DNA of 64,000 bases from Sporolactobacillus kofuensis (GCF_042660205.1 NZ_JBHSTQ010000001.1:186001-250000), one strand, 5' to 3'; counted from the first letter of the stretch, positions 52,100-59,906 are shown. Translations and numbers: made by a program. The notes: a model not told the origin generated them from the sequence alone.

Positions 52100-53037
52100 C
52101 AGAATGGAAGATCATCGTCGCTAATATCAATTGGCTTACCATCATTAGCGAATGGATCTTTGCTTTCTGCAGATGGCTGTGTTTCCACTGGTTTTGGATC
52201 TTCTTTTTTCTGCTCTGTTTGTGTGCGATTGCTTTCAGCAGTTTTCTTAGAAGCATCGAAAATGATATTGATTGCCTTTTTGATAATCGGATCAGTTCGA
52301 TCAGTCCCTGCTAACCATTCAAGATAGCTTCTTTCAGAACGGAACAAATCTTTCAAACTTTTACCTTTGTGCTTTCCAAATTTAAGCTGAATATTTCCAG
52401 CATCTTCAACCGTCATGTTCTCTGTATGTTCAGCTTGTGCAAACTGTTTCATGTCCTCAATATCTTGAGTGAAGATTTCTGACAGGCTAGCTACGGTCAA
52501 TGTTGCATCAATCTGAGCACGTTTCTTCGCCATTTTTAGAATCGTGTTGGCAAGGCTATAGGTGTCGTCATTTTCGATACGGTACTTCTTTTGGCCATAA
52601 TTATTTGTGCGTGACTTTAGTGTTGAAAGGTCTATTCCTGACGGAACATCTTCTTCTTTAACCAGTCGCCAACGGTACTTATCCTCTTTAGAGTTGCAAC
52701 TTCCTAATCCTTCTGTGATCTTTTGACCACTTTTTAACAGCGTGCACTTGAACGTGAAAGCAAAAATGCCTTTTTCATAGTCCTCAATCTTTTCCACAAG
52801 GTCATATTCACTTGTGATGCCAAACAACATGAGGACCTTTTCTGCTCCTGGTTTGAGAAGCGTTGGCTTGCCTGTCCCAGGTATAACGTCATAATCATGA
52901 CCAGACTTCAATGTGCTTTGGATAACCGTTTGGAGACGCGCAATCTTACTTAATGTTCCTTGGACGGAACCAACGTCAATTTCATCTATGAGTGACAGTG
53001 GATTTGCTTGTGGCTGTAATTCTGTTTCTGACATCAT
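52099..53037 (-). CDS. Phage recombination/ssDNA-associated protein with SSB-like C-terminal tip
   Basis: About 312 residues from ATG 53037 (AAGGGGAG site). The core (SGHDYDVIPGTGKPTLLKPG; MAKKRAQIDATLTVASLSEI) is shared by phage proteins found in the single-strand-annealing gene slot. A segment FGKHKGKSLKDLF resembles the ExoX-like C-terminal module. The protein ends DISDDDLPF, nearly the same as the tip of bacterial SSB, which docks repair enzymes. Exact activity is not established. Confidence 0.7.
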   Translation of the reverse strand: MMSETELQPQANPLSLIDEIDVGSVQGTLSKIARLQTVIQSTLKSGHDYDVIPGTGKPTLLKPGAEKVLMLFGITSEYDLVEKIEDYEKGIFAFTFKCTLLKSGQKITEGLGSCNSKEDKYRWRLVKEEDVPSGIDLSTLKSRTNNYGQKKYRIENDDTYSLANTILKMAKKRAQIDATLTVASLSEIFTQDIEDMKQFAQAEHTENMTVEDAGNIQLKFGKHKGKSLKDLFRSERSYLEWLAGTDRTDPIIKKAINIIFDASKKTAESNRTQTEQKKEDPKPVETQPSAESKDPFANDGKPIDISDDDLPF

Positions 53038-53054
53038 ACTAATCAATCTCCCCT

Positions 53055-53540
53055 TCATCTGATTTGTAATGACTTAGTTTTTTGGAGATAAGCACCCTTG
53101 ACGTTCTTTCCTTCAGACGTTTTTAAAAGTGCCGTCAAACCGCTCTTATCAATCGTTTCCACAGTTTTGATAAATTGTACTGGTATCATATTTTCATCTG
53201 TTATAACAGCGTGCGGAGCGTTAAATCGTGTGCTTACCGTGAATTTATGGCCCTTAACTTTTTGAATGTTTGCTTTTTCAAGTGACTCAAGAAGATGTTG
53301 TTTTAATCTCTTCACATTGTTTTCATAGGCTTGTTTTCGTTTGGTTAACCGATCAATTTCTGACTTCAATCCGGTCACATCTTTCTCGATTTCCTTTATG
53401 ACAGCCGCTGTTGATTCTGCTTTAACTTCAATCGCATCATGGATACTTTCTAAAGTGTCGGATAAAAGATCGCTATCAACGTCTTCAGCAATGTCTAGAA
53501 GCTGTCTGTATTTGTCAGTCAAATCGTACATCGTAGGCAA
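53055..53540 (-). CDS. Siphovirus Gp157-family protein
   Basis: 161 residues matching the Gp157 family (PF05565): YDLTDKYRQLLDIAEDVDSD, AVIKEIEKDVTGLKSEIDRL and HKFTVSTRFNAPHAVITDEN. A long central coiled coil. It travels with phage recombination genes; in Streptococcus phages it was associated with host resistance phenotypes, but its role is unclear. Confidence 0.88.
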   Translation of the reverse strand: MPTMYDLTDKYRQLLDIAEDVDSDLLSDTLESIHDAIEVKAESTAAVIKEIEKDVTGLKSEIDRLTKRKQAYENNVKRLKQHLLESLEKANIQKVKGHKFTVSTRFNAPHAVITDENMIPVQFIKTVETIDKSGLTALLKTSEGKNVKGAYLQKTKSLQIR

Positions 53541-53611
53541 TTTGATTAACCCCTTTCGCCCATGCTATAATGGGAACATAGTTTAATTTGATTTGTACAA
53601 GACCTCCACCC

Positions 53612-53782
53612 TCACGCGGTGGTCTTTTTGCTTTCCTGAAATGCTTCAATGAATGTTTCATAGCTTCTTGAATCCCGAAACTTGAATACCGGTCGTCCTC
53701 TACCGTCATAGCCAATACTTCCACCGTGTTCGACCAATAATCTCTGTGCTGTCATGTCTTGCATGAATGGATAGTTACGCAT
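53612..53782 (-). CDS. Small hypothetical protein (56 aa)
   Basis: ATG 53782 behind GAGGAGGAAAC. Reads MRNYPFMQDMTAQRLLVEHG, GSIGYDGRGRPVFKFRDSRS. The overlapping frame 53515-53724 has no ribosome site and is rejected. Unassigned early protein. Confidence 0.62.
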   Translation of the reverse strand: MRNYPFMQDMTAQRLLVEHGGSIGYDGRGRPVFKFRDSRSYETFIEAFQESKKTTA

Positions 53783-53794
53783 CTTGTTTCCTCC

Positions 53795-53953
53795 TCACGT
53801 GTGATTGATTTCATCCTGCATTTCTTCCAACACCGCGTCCATCTCGTTCAGCTTGTCCTGCAACAAATCACGTTCTGCACGCTTGTTCTCAAACTCTTCA
53901 ACCAAACATGATTTGCTCTTTGGCTCAGGATCTCTAAATCTGCTTAGTAGCAT
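53795..53953 (-). CDS. Small coiled-coil protein (52 aa)
   Basis: ATG 53953 is well placed behind GGAAGGAGG. Reads MLLSRFRDPEPKSKSCLVEE followed by a heptad-rich helix (KLNEMDAVLEEMQDEI). The longer frame upstream crosses a large hairpin and is unlikely to be translated. Confidence 0.65.
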   Translation of the reverse strand: MLLSRFRDPEPKSKSCLVEEFENKRAERDLLQDKLNEMDAVLEEMQDEINHT

Positions 53954-53975
53954 ATCTATCCTCCTTCCTGGTGTC

Positions 53976-54031
53976 CTCATACCCACCGCCAGACGTACCG
54001 GGGAGTTAGCACGCCTGGCGCTAGGTATGAG
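53976..54031 (-). other. Long imperfect hairpin in the early operon
   Basis: CTCATACC (53976-53983) pairs with GGTATGAG (54024-54031), and CGCCAG plus CGT with ACG and CTGGCG inside. The 56-nt element sits in a 228-bp noncoding gap (53954-54181) of the otherwise overlapping early operon. Confidence 0.6.
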
Positions 54032-54181
54032 TGAGTAAAACCGATACCTGCGCATAAACAAATATGTGATTGGCGAAATAGCGATTAAGAAGAAAGGAGA
54101 CTGTTCACCTCTTTTCATTTTTTATTTGACTTTCACGCCTATCAGGAAGATGTAGGGGGTTATTCCACTCCTTCTATTGAT

Positions 54182-54406
54182 TTAGCGTGTGGCTGCCATC
54201 TTCAGTACCGTGACACCACTCACGGTAGACACCGGATGAACCGGTGTTTCGGCTTGTCGAGGAGGAAGTAACCTCAACGATCTGACCTTGCTGTTTGTTT
54301 TTGTTGGTGGTATCTGAAAACGGAACACGCCATATGTGTGACTTTCGAGAAAAAGTACATGTTTGAATTTTTCATAGCTTTTCAGCCAATCATCATAATC
54401 AATCAA
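54182..54406 (-). CDS. Hypothetical protein (74 aa)
   Basis: TTG 54406 follows AAGGGAGGT with correct spacing. Reads LIDYDDWLKSYEKFKHVLFL then HTYGVFRFQIPPTKTNSK, ending in a basic/Val-rich tail. Start uncertain; no family recognised. Confidence 0.5.
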   Translation of the reverse strand: MIDYDDWLKSYEKFKHVLFLESHTYGVFRFQIPPTKTNSKVRSLRLLPPRQAETPVHPVSTVSGVTVLKMAATR

Positions 54407-54488
54407 TCGATGACCTCCCTTGTCCATTCCATCTCCATGCGGTAAAATAGACGTATATTCTAATGATTGATAAGCATTTAACAGATCC

Positions 54489-54599
54489 TCATTGCCGTGA
54501 GGATTTTCTTTTTTCCCACCATTCATCTGCGAACGCGTAAATCGTAAGTACAACCATCGCTCCGACAATCGCCATCCATGCTCCTACGGTCAGCCCCAT
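54489..54599 (-). CDS. 36-residue transmembrane peptide
   Basis: ATG 54599 overlaps the end of the previous gene. One hydrophobic helix (WMAIVGAMVVLTIYAFA) is followed by DEWWEKRKSSRQ. It looks like a small membrane protein of the early region, perhaps affecting superinfection or host membrane functions; this is speculation. Confidence 0.55.
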   Translation of the reverse strand: MGLTVGAWMAIVGAMVVLTIYAFADEWWEKRKSSRQ

Positions 54600-54895
54600 G
54601 GGAACGTACCTCTGAACTCAACAACCTTCACCGACTTTAGCCGTTGCAAAAGCTCTACATACTGTTTAGTAGTCATGACTACATCATCAAGTTCCTTGTT
54701 GTAAGCCATTTGCTTGATTGATTTAAGGCTTTTCAGCATGTCACTTTCATGCTCAATTGCGTCATCAATATTTCCAAGAGCAAGGTCTAATTCAATTCGA
54801 TGCTGCAGGATAGCGATGCAATCTAATTCTTTTTTCAACATCTGTTGATCGTTCAGACGGACCTTTGCTTTGGCTTGCTCAGTGAATGTGTTCAT
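54590..54895 (-). CDS. Hypothetical coiled-coil protein (101 aa)
   Basis: Mostly helical (LNDQQMLKKELDCIAILQHR; ALGNIDDAIEHESDMLKSLK). It overlaps the HTH gene by 4 bp. No family recognised. Confidence 0.65.
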   Translation of the reverse strand: MNTFTEQAKAKVRLNDQQMLKKELDCIAILQHRIELDLALGNIDDAIEHESDMLKSLKSIKQMAYNKELDDVVMTTKQYVELLQRLKSVKVVEFRGTFPWG

Positions 54896-55386
54896 TCGCT
54901 TTCCTCCTCACGCTGGTTTTTTGATTCATGTTCCTTTGCCATCCGTTTCCCATCTAGGCCAAAAGTTTCTTCGATCTTCCCTTGATTGACTAAAAGCCAC
55001 TCCAGAGCATCACGATTTTCATGCCATAGCCGAACACCGACTTCTTTTTTGACTTTTTTACCGAACATTGGGACTTTTGAGAAGAAATCCATAAGTTCTG
55101 ATGTCTCCTTCATCACGCGTTCTTTTATTGCTGCAGGGTCTAAGCTGAATCGTGGTCCATCATTCAGTACATTAGGAACAAAACCAGCTGTCCGTTCTTC
55201 TCCGACTTCCAAGGCTAGTGTCCAATCTAGATTAGAAATATTGGCATCGTAGGAAGCTGGAAACTCATACAATCCTCTTTCTGCCTTTGAAATTAACGCC
55301 CGATCAACAGGAATTTGTTCAGCTATTTGGCGTTGACTAAGATTTGATTTAAGCCGGTAGTCAAGCATCTTTTCACCAATCGACAT
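54892..55386 (-). CDS. HTH-domain phage regulator
   Basis: 164 residues from ATG 55386 (GGGAGGTGG site). An XRE-like HTH (LKSNLSQRQIAEQIPVDRAL, ISKAERGLYEFPASYD) precedes a helical C terminus. It heads the replication operon and has an 8-bp inverted repeat just upstream (55404-55430), suggesting autoregulation. Confidence 0.78.
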   Translation of the reverse strand: MSIGEKMLDYRLKSNLSQRQIAEQIPVDRALISKAERGLYEFPASYDANISNLDWTLALEVGEERTAGFVPNVLNDGPRFSLDPAAIKERVMKETSELMDFFSKVPMFGKKVKKEVGVRLWHENRDALEWLLVNQGKIEETFGLDGKRMAKEHESKNQREEESE

Positions 55387-55403
55387 TTGATCCACCTCCC
55401 TTC

Positions 55404-55430
55404 TTCACAACACACATATTTAGTTGTGAA
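55404..55430 (-). promoter_or_regulatory. Inverted repeat upstream of the HTH regulator
   Basis: TTCACAAC (55404-55411) and GTTGTGAA (55423-55430) form a perfect 8-bp dyad 18 bp before the start codon of the HTH gene. Candidate operator. Confidence 0.5.
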
Positions 55431-55454
55431 TCGGTTTCATGGTTTAATAGAATA

Positions 55455-55523
55455 GTAGTCAGATAAGGCTACACGGTTATCGGTTATCCCTTACTTGCCG
55501 GATCTGGTAAATCCGGCTTTTTT
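55455..55523 (+). ncRNA. Candidate small plus-strand RNA
   Basis: On the plus strand, opposite to all nearby genes, a promoter-like pair TTGTGA (55424-55429) and TAGAAT (55448-55453) is followed about 45 bp later by a terminator GCCGGAT/ATCCGGC with TTTTTT (55497-55523). A transcript of about 65 nt would end at the 3' edge of the excisionase-like gene. Confidence 0.35.
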
Positions 55524-55707
55524 AAATAACACTTTGCAATTCCTGATGTTCTTTCCATTCATCAAGTGAAGATTTAGAAAAACGGACATTGCGACCGATA
55601 CGCCAGTGTGGTATTTCTCCTCGTCGTGCCATGCGGTAAATTGTTTCTTTGTGGCACCCGATATAATCAGCAGCTTCTTGGGCTGTCATTCGTTCTGAAT
55701 CATGCAT
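55522..55707 (-). CDS. Excisionase-like helix-turn-helix protein
   Basis: 61 residues from ATG 55707 (GAAGGTGAT site). MTAQEAADYIGCHKETIYRM, ARRGEIPHWRIGRNVRFSKS is the winged-helix excisionase/MerR-like family. In a tyrosine-integrase phage it may be the recombination directionality factor, although it lies far from int. Confidence 0.82.
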   Translation of the reverse strand: MHDSERMTAQEAADYIGCHKETIYRMARRGEIPHWRIGRNVRFSKSSLDEWKEHQELQSVI

Positions 55708-55888
55708 TTTGATCACCTTCAAACGTCATAAGTCCATTTTTCAATGCGTATTCAGTTGGTTGGCCCTGCTCGTTTATCATGTTGTATTCAACCATTTTTT
55801 CGAATACTTCATCTTTGTTCATTTCAATGCCTGATTTTTTAAGATTGGAAATGAATTGATCTATATTTTCCGGATAGTTTCTCGTCAT
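55700..55888 (-). CDS. Hypothetical early protein (62 aa)
   Basis: Helical protein (NIDQFISNLKKSGIEMNKDE, VFEKMVEYNMINEQGQPTEY) starting at the stop of the antirepressor gene (ATGA overlap). It has the look of a phage antirepressor C-terminal helical segment; perhaps a partner protein. Confidence 0.65.
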   Translation of the reverse strand: MTRNYPENIDQFISNLKKSGIEMNKDEVFEKMVEYNMINEQGQPTEYALKNGLMTFEGDQNA

Positions 55889-56685
55889 TTTGCCATCTCC
55901 TTCGGCACCGATACACCAAACTTAATGGCGAATTCCTTGACGACAGCTACATAAATTTCAATAAGGCGTTTGTCATCGGCAATAACATCAAGTTTGCTGA
56001 GATTGTCTCTTTTCGACTTATTGACACCTTCATCAGCCATACGACGACGTTTGTTTGTGAGCCGAGTTTCAAGGTTGAATCCACCACGACGTTCAACTTC
56101 TTTGTAAATGTCATGACGAACTGTTTGATGAGCTTCAAAGCCTCCAAGATTGCGAGCCATTCGGTTTATTAGATTAGTAGAGTCCTTTCGCCATTGAATT
56201 GAATTGAGAGCGACGACATTCTTGATTCCATCAACCTTTATAGCAAGTTCATTTGTTCGGAGTTCGTTATTTGCAACGGCTTTAAAAAGGTTTCCGAACA
56301 TCTGCATTTCTGGACTTAAATTTTTAAAGTTGTTTTTAACAATCTCTGATTTTCCTGTTCTAAGATTTTCAAGAAGTTCATAAACCCAGTCGTAAAATTC
56401 ATCAGCTTTTGGTTGACGACTCCAACGGCAAATTTCATAAATACCTTTAGCGGAATAAACCGTTGTTTCATATGCTTTCCCATCAGTTCCCCTCAGAACG
56501 AGGGTATCTGAAAACTTGTCTAATCTGTTTTGATGTTTGGAATGGATGTTATCAATTGCTTTTTGTGGTTCTGAATATTCAAGTGCTTCACCAATTTGTT
56601 TTCTTGTCATTACAAAATCTCTTTCAGTTTCGTAAATGTCGCAAGTAATAGCTCCAAACTTTGTTGACTTAATGAGATCAGCCAT
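55885..56685 (-). CDS. Bro-N/antirepressor-type phage protein
   Basis: 266 residues. The N-terminal ~110 match BRO-N (FGAITCDIYETERDFVMTRK, QIGEALEYSEPQKAIDNIHS, YSAKGIYEICRWSRQPKADE). The helical C-terminal part may be an oligomerisation or antirepressor domain. Such proteins inactivate the repressor or regulate early genes. It overlaps cro by 1 bp. Confidence 0.88.
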   Translation of the reverse strand: MADLIKSTKFGAITCDIYETERDFVMTRKQIGEALEYSEPQKAIDNIHSKHQNRLDKFSDTLVLRGTDGKAYETTVYSAKGIYEICRWSRQPKADEFYDWVYELLENLRTGKSEIVKNNFKNLSPEMQMFGNLFKAVANNELRTNELAIKVDGIKNVVALNSIQWRKDSTNLINRMARNLGGFEAHQTVRHDIYKEVERRGGFNLETRLTNKRRRMADEGVNKSKRDNLSKLDVIADDKRLIEIYVAVVKEFAIKFGVSVPKEMAK

Positions 56686-56918
56686 TATATCGCCTCCTGT
56701 TTATAATTCTTTGTATCTAAGAACTTTTCATCAAAAAAATATGCCGTTGGTACTTTAAGCGCCTGACAAATCTTTTCGTATTCATCAATTTTTATAGCCT
56801 GTTGGTTGGTCATCATTCTTGAAAACTTAGAATCATCAATATTTGAACGATCAGCGACGAATCCAAATTTCAAACCGTTTTCTTCGATGAATTGGCGAAT
56901 ACGATTATTGATTTTCAT
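56685..56918 (-). CDS. Cro-like XRE regulator
   Basis: 77 residues, HTH (FGFVADRSNIDDSKFSRMMT; DEYEKICQALKVPTAYFFDE). First gene of the leftward early operon, divergent from the repressor across the operator array. GGAGGTGA precedes the ATG. Confidence 0.88.
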   Translation of the reverse strand: MKINNRIRQFIEENGLKFGFVADRSNIDDSKFSRMMTNQQAIKIDEYEKICQALKVPTAYFFDEKFLDTKNYKQEAI

Positions 56919-56941
56919 TGTATCACCTCCGTGTTCTTAAT

Positions 56942-57055
56942 TTCTAAGAACTCTATATACATAATATAATTCTTATTATCTAAGATGTCAACATTATATT
57001 CTAATTTTCTAGGAATATTTTCTTTAATGCTAGGAAAATGGATATAATCTAAGAA
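56942..57055. promoter_or_regulatory. Immunity switch: divergent promoters with TTCTAnGAA operator array
   Basis: Leftward promoter: -35 TTGACA (56986-56991), 17-bp spacer, -10 TATATT (56963-56968). Rightward: -10 TATAAT (57043-57048). Similar 9-bp palindromic words occur at 56942 (TTCTAAGAA), 56978 (ATCTAAGAT), 57007 (TTCTAGGAA), 57028 (TGCTAGGAA) and 57047 (ATCTAAGAA), with another inside cro at 56715. Sites overlap both promoters, as expected for repressor/Cro competition. Confidence 0.8.
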
Positions 57056-57069
57056 ATGAGGTGAGACAA

Positions 57070-57498
57070 ATGTCTGTTCTATCTGATAGATTAAAAGAAT
57101 CAAGGGAAAGAAAGAATTTAAAACAAACACAGGTTAAAGAAAGAACAAATATCAACAATAAAACGCTGAGTGGATATGAAAATGGCGTTAGCATTCCTGA
57201 TCCAGATACATTGATGAAACTTGCAGATTTATATGATGTTTCCGTTGATTATTTATATGGAAGGACAGACAAACGTCATTATTATGATCTCACCAAAAAA
57301 GACGAAAAAGACATCGCCAAAGACATGGAAAATCTGGTTAATGAATTAAACAGCGATAGTGCCCTTGCCTTCGATGGTGAACCAATGGATGAAGAAACAA
57401 AGCGCCTTGTCGCACAAGCCATTGAATCTAATCTTCGAATGGCAAAACAAATAGCAAAAAAGAAATTCACCCCTAAAAAGTATCGTAACGAGGAGTGA
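57070..57498 (+). CDS. CI/ImmR-type phage repressor
   Basis: 142 residues from ATG 57070 (GAGGTGAG site). XRE HTH (LKESRERKNLKQTQVKERTN; NNKTLSGYENGVSIPDPDTL), then a helical C terminus without the LexA-type autopeptidase. The next gene is an ImmA-like metalloprotease, so repressor inactivation probably follows the ICEBs1/phi105 ImmR-ImmA scheme. Confidence 0.9.
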   Translation: MSVLSDRLKESRERKNLKQTQVKERTNINNKTLSGYENGVSIPDPDTLMKLADLYDVSVDYLYGRTDKRHYYDLTKKDEKDIAKDMENLVNELNSDSALAFDGEPMDEETKRLVAQAIESNLRMAKQIAKKKFTPKKYRNEE

Positions 57499-57503
57499 TC
57501 TTC

Positions 57504-57917
57504 TTGGATTATGTCTCTCGATGTGTAAAGGATACTGTCACAACGTACAAAACTAGCAATCCGTTTGAGATTGCTAGTCAAAAAGGAATTATCATTACCG
57601 AGTCACCACTTGGTGAAACACTCGGATTTTACATGATGAGACGAAGAACGCAATTTATCACTCTCAACTCAGATATGAACCACCACATTAAACGCTTCGT
57701 CTGCGCCCATGAGCTCGGGCATGCAATTGAATACCCCTTATGCAATACATCATTTCTTAGAAAAACTACACTTACATCAATCAATAAAATTGAAGTACAA
57801 GCAAATAAGTTCGCAACCCTATTATTGGCTTTTAATCACAACTTTGAACCATGGATGACAAAACGCCATTTTTTACAATTATGTGGTATCCCAATTGAAA
57901 TGGAACGGTTTATTTGA
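57504..57917 (+). CDS. ImmA/IrrE-family metallopeptidase
   Basis: 137 residues from TTG 57504 (GAGGAG site). Zinc protease motif FVCAHELGHAIEY (HExxH) with a downstream Glu in KIEVQANKFATLL. Members cleave the adjacent repressor to induce the element. It follows the repressor in an operon. Confidence 0.93.
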   Translation: MDYVSRCVKDTVTTYKTSNPFEIASQKGIIITESPLGETLGFYMMRRRTQFITLNSDMNHHIKRFVCAHELGHAIEYPLCNTSFLRKTTLTSINKIEVQANKFATLLLAFNHNFEPWMTKRHFLQLCGIPIEMERFI

Positions 57918-58006
57918 AGTTGATTAAAAAAGTGATTATGAAATAAACGTTTGTTTCTCCAACAATGGAGTTACATATATAAAATGTTTTAAGGGGAGAA
58001 GTTATA

Positions 58007-58645
58007 ATGGCAAAAGAAAAAGTAAAGAAACCAATTTTTAAACGTTGGTGGTTTTGGGTACTAGTTGTTATCATTGTTATATCAATTGGTGCAAATATGG
58101 GTGGAAATGACGAATCATCAAAGGGAACTAGTCAAAAAACATCGGCCGACAATGCCAAAAAAGACACTCCAAAAAAGGAAACTTCTAAAAAGGAATCAAA
58201 GCCAGCAAAGAAAGAGAAAAAATCATATGGCATTGGTGACAAAATAAAAGTCGGAGATATGGAATATACCATTTTGAGCAAAAAGACAGCAACACAAGTT
58301 GGACCTTCTGCTCTTCCTGATAAAGCTAACGGTAAATTTATAGTAATTGAATTATCACTAAAAAATAATGGTAATGAGAAAGTAACTGTTGATTCAAGTT
58401 TCTTCAAATTGAAACGTGGATCAAAGACATATGAAGCCGCTGCTGATGCTAGTATGTCAGCAAATCAGGGTGAAGACGGAAATATTGATAATAGTTTTTT
58501 CATGCAGGATCTTAACCCAGATTCTGAAATGAAAGGAAAAGTTGTGTTTGATGTTGCTCCAGAAGTTGCTAATGCAAAAGACCTTGTTCTCCAAGTACAG
58601 ACTGGATCATGGGGAACACAAACTGGAAACGTTAATTTGAAATAA
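58007..58645 (+). CDS. Membrane-anchored DUF4352-type protein (cargo)
   Basis: 212 residues: basic start, one transmembrane helix (WWFWVLVVIIVISIGANM), a Lys/Ser-rich linker, and a C-terminal immunoglobulin-like DUF4352 domain (GKFIVIELSLKNNGNEKVTV; FFMQDLNPDSEMKGKVVFDV). Transcribed with the immunity genes and so expressed in the lysogen. Possible roles include surface modification or superinfection exclusion; not shown. Confidence 0.85.
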   Translation: MAKEKVKKPIFKRWWFWVLVVIIVISIGANMGGNDESSKGTSQKTSADNAKKDTPKKETSKKESKPAKKEKKSYGIGDKIKVGDMEYTILSKKTATQVGPSALPDKANGKFIVIELSLKNNGNEKVTVDSSFFKLKRGSKTYEAAADASMSANQGEDGNIDNSFFMQDLNPDSEMKGKVVFDVAPEVANAKDLVLQVQTGSWGTQTGNVNLK

Positions 58646-58662
58646 TAAACAAAAATTTTATT

Positions 58663-58678
58663 AGCCGCTCATGCGGCT
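58663..58678 (+). terminator. Terminator after DUF4352 gene
   Basis: AGCCGC TCAT GCGGCT, then TTTCTTT. Confidence 0.8.
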
Positions 58679-58696
58679 TTTCTTTCACACTTTAAA

Positions 58697-58710
58697 AGAA
58701 CATATATTCG
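58697..58710 (+). promoter_or_regulatory. LexA-box-like site upstream of integrase
   Basis: AGAACATATATTCG lies 20 bp before the integrase start and overlaps a possible -10 (TATATT). It differs from the LexA box mainly by ATTC for GTTC, as in the host yolD promoter. Confidence 0.5.
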
Positions 58711-58730
58711 TAAAACAGGAGGTACTATTT

Positions 58731-59906
58731 ATGTCCTACGTTGAACCTCGTGGTAAAGGAAAATTTAGATTAAACGTCACGATTGGTACAGATGAAAAAG
58801 GCTATGCCATCCGTGAACGAAAAACAGTAACAGCCAAGAACATAACAGAAGCACGAAAAATTCTTTCTGATTTTGAAGCAGAAGTCAATTCAGGACATTA
58901 TCTCAAGCCAACAGACATCACGTTAAAACAATTCCATCCTAAATGGAAAGAATATATTGAAGGCGCTCAAACTCCGGCAACACGGGCAAGTAATGAACAA
59001 ATTATGGACAACCGTATTCTTCCTAAATACGGTCATATGAAGTTGTCTACAATTAAACCGATGCATATTTTCAACTTCGTGAATGAATTGAAAAAAGATG
59101 GCCGACGCATGGATAAGAAAAAAGGAAAACTCAGTGCTTCTACAGTGCGCAACTGCTACAAAACATTTCATAGCATTTTGCAATGTGCTGTTAACCTGGG
59201 AGTGATTAAGGAAAACCCTGCTGATGGCGTTAAACCTCCGAAACTTGGCAAGAGCCAAACGGACGTGTATTCAAAAGAAGAAATTATCGCTATGATTGAA
59301 GCGCTTGAACACGTACAGCAAAGATGGAAACTATTAATCATGATCGCCTTCACAGTCGGTGCACGTGAGGGTGAAATTTCTGCGCTTGAGTGGAAACATA
59401 TTGACACAAAAAATCACACGATCCGTATTGAGCAATCACTATCTGATGAGTTTGGATTGTCCCTTAAAAATACAACAAAGACAGATCGTGATCGAATAGT
59501 TAAGATGCCAACAGCCCTCTCTGATCTGTTCGACGAATATCATAAACGCAAAACTAAAGTAAAGAACATCGTCCCCTATGACATTGGCGACGGAAAAGTG
59601 CATCTGTTTATCTTCTCTGATCTATATGGAAAACCGATAAGACCAGACAGTATTTCACAATGGTGGCGTCGTTTTACCAAAAAATATAAATTGCGCCATA
59701 TACGGTTCCATGATCTGCGCCATACATCAGCAACCTTCCTGATTAACGAAAATGTTCAATCAAAAATTATCAGCAGCCGTTTGGGGCATTCAAACATTCA
59801 AACAACCATGAATGTATATGGTCACTTTCTTGAAGAAGCAGATGAAGGCGCAGTCGAGCATTTTGATCAGTTCCTTCAAGAGAAAAAAGCAAAAGGAAAG
59901 CAATAA
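58731..59906 (+). CDS. int: Phage tyrosine integrase
   Basis: 391 residues from ATG 58731 (CAGGAGG site). N-terminal AP2-like arm-binding part (YVEPRGKGKFRLNVTIGTDE), SAM-like core-binding part, and catalytic domain with Arg in GAREGEISALEW, HDLRHTSATFLI, HSNIQTTMNVYGH (R-K-HxxR-H-Y). It recombines attP with the tRNA-Arg gene. It abuts attR. Confidence 0.96.
   Translation: MSYVEPRGKGKFRLNVTIGTDEKGYAIRERKTVTAKNITEARKILSDFEAEVNSGHYLKPTDITLKQFHPKWKEYIEGAQTPATRASNEQIMDNRILPKYGHMKLSTIKPMHIFNFVNELKKDGRRMDKKKGKLSASTVRNCYKTFHSILQCAVNLGVIKENPADGVKPPKLGKSQTDVYSKEEIIAMIEALEHVQQRWKLLIMIAFTVGAREGEISALEWKHIDTKNHTIRIEQSLSDEFGLSLKNTTKTDRDRIVKMPTALSDLFDEYHKRKTKVKNIVPYDIGDGKVHLFIFSDLYGKPIRPDSISQWWRRFTKKYKLRHIRFHDLRHTSATFLINENVQSKIISSRLGHSNIQTTMNVYGHFLEEADEGAVEHFDQFLQEKKAKGKQ

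Noticed and set aside
53612..53640. GACC...GGTC hairpin with T run on the plus strand
   Set aside because: Its T tract points to the plus strand, but no plus-strand transcript is evident there; it lies at a minus-strand gene end, so its role is unclear.
53515..53724. 69-residue minus ORF overlapping Gp157 and a 56-residue gene
   Set aside because: No ribosome site; the 56-residue frame at 53612-53782 has an excellent one.
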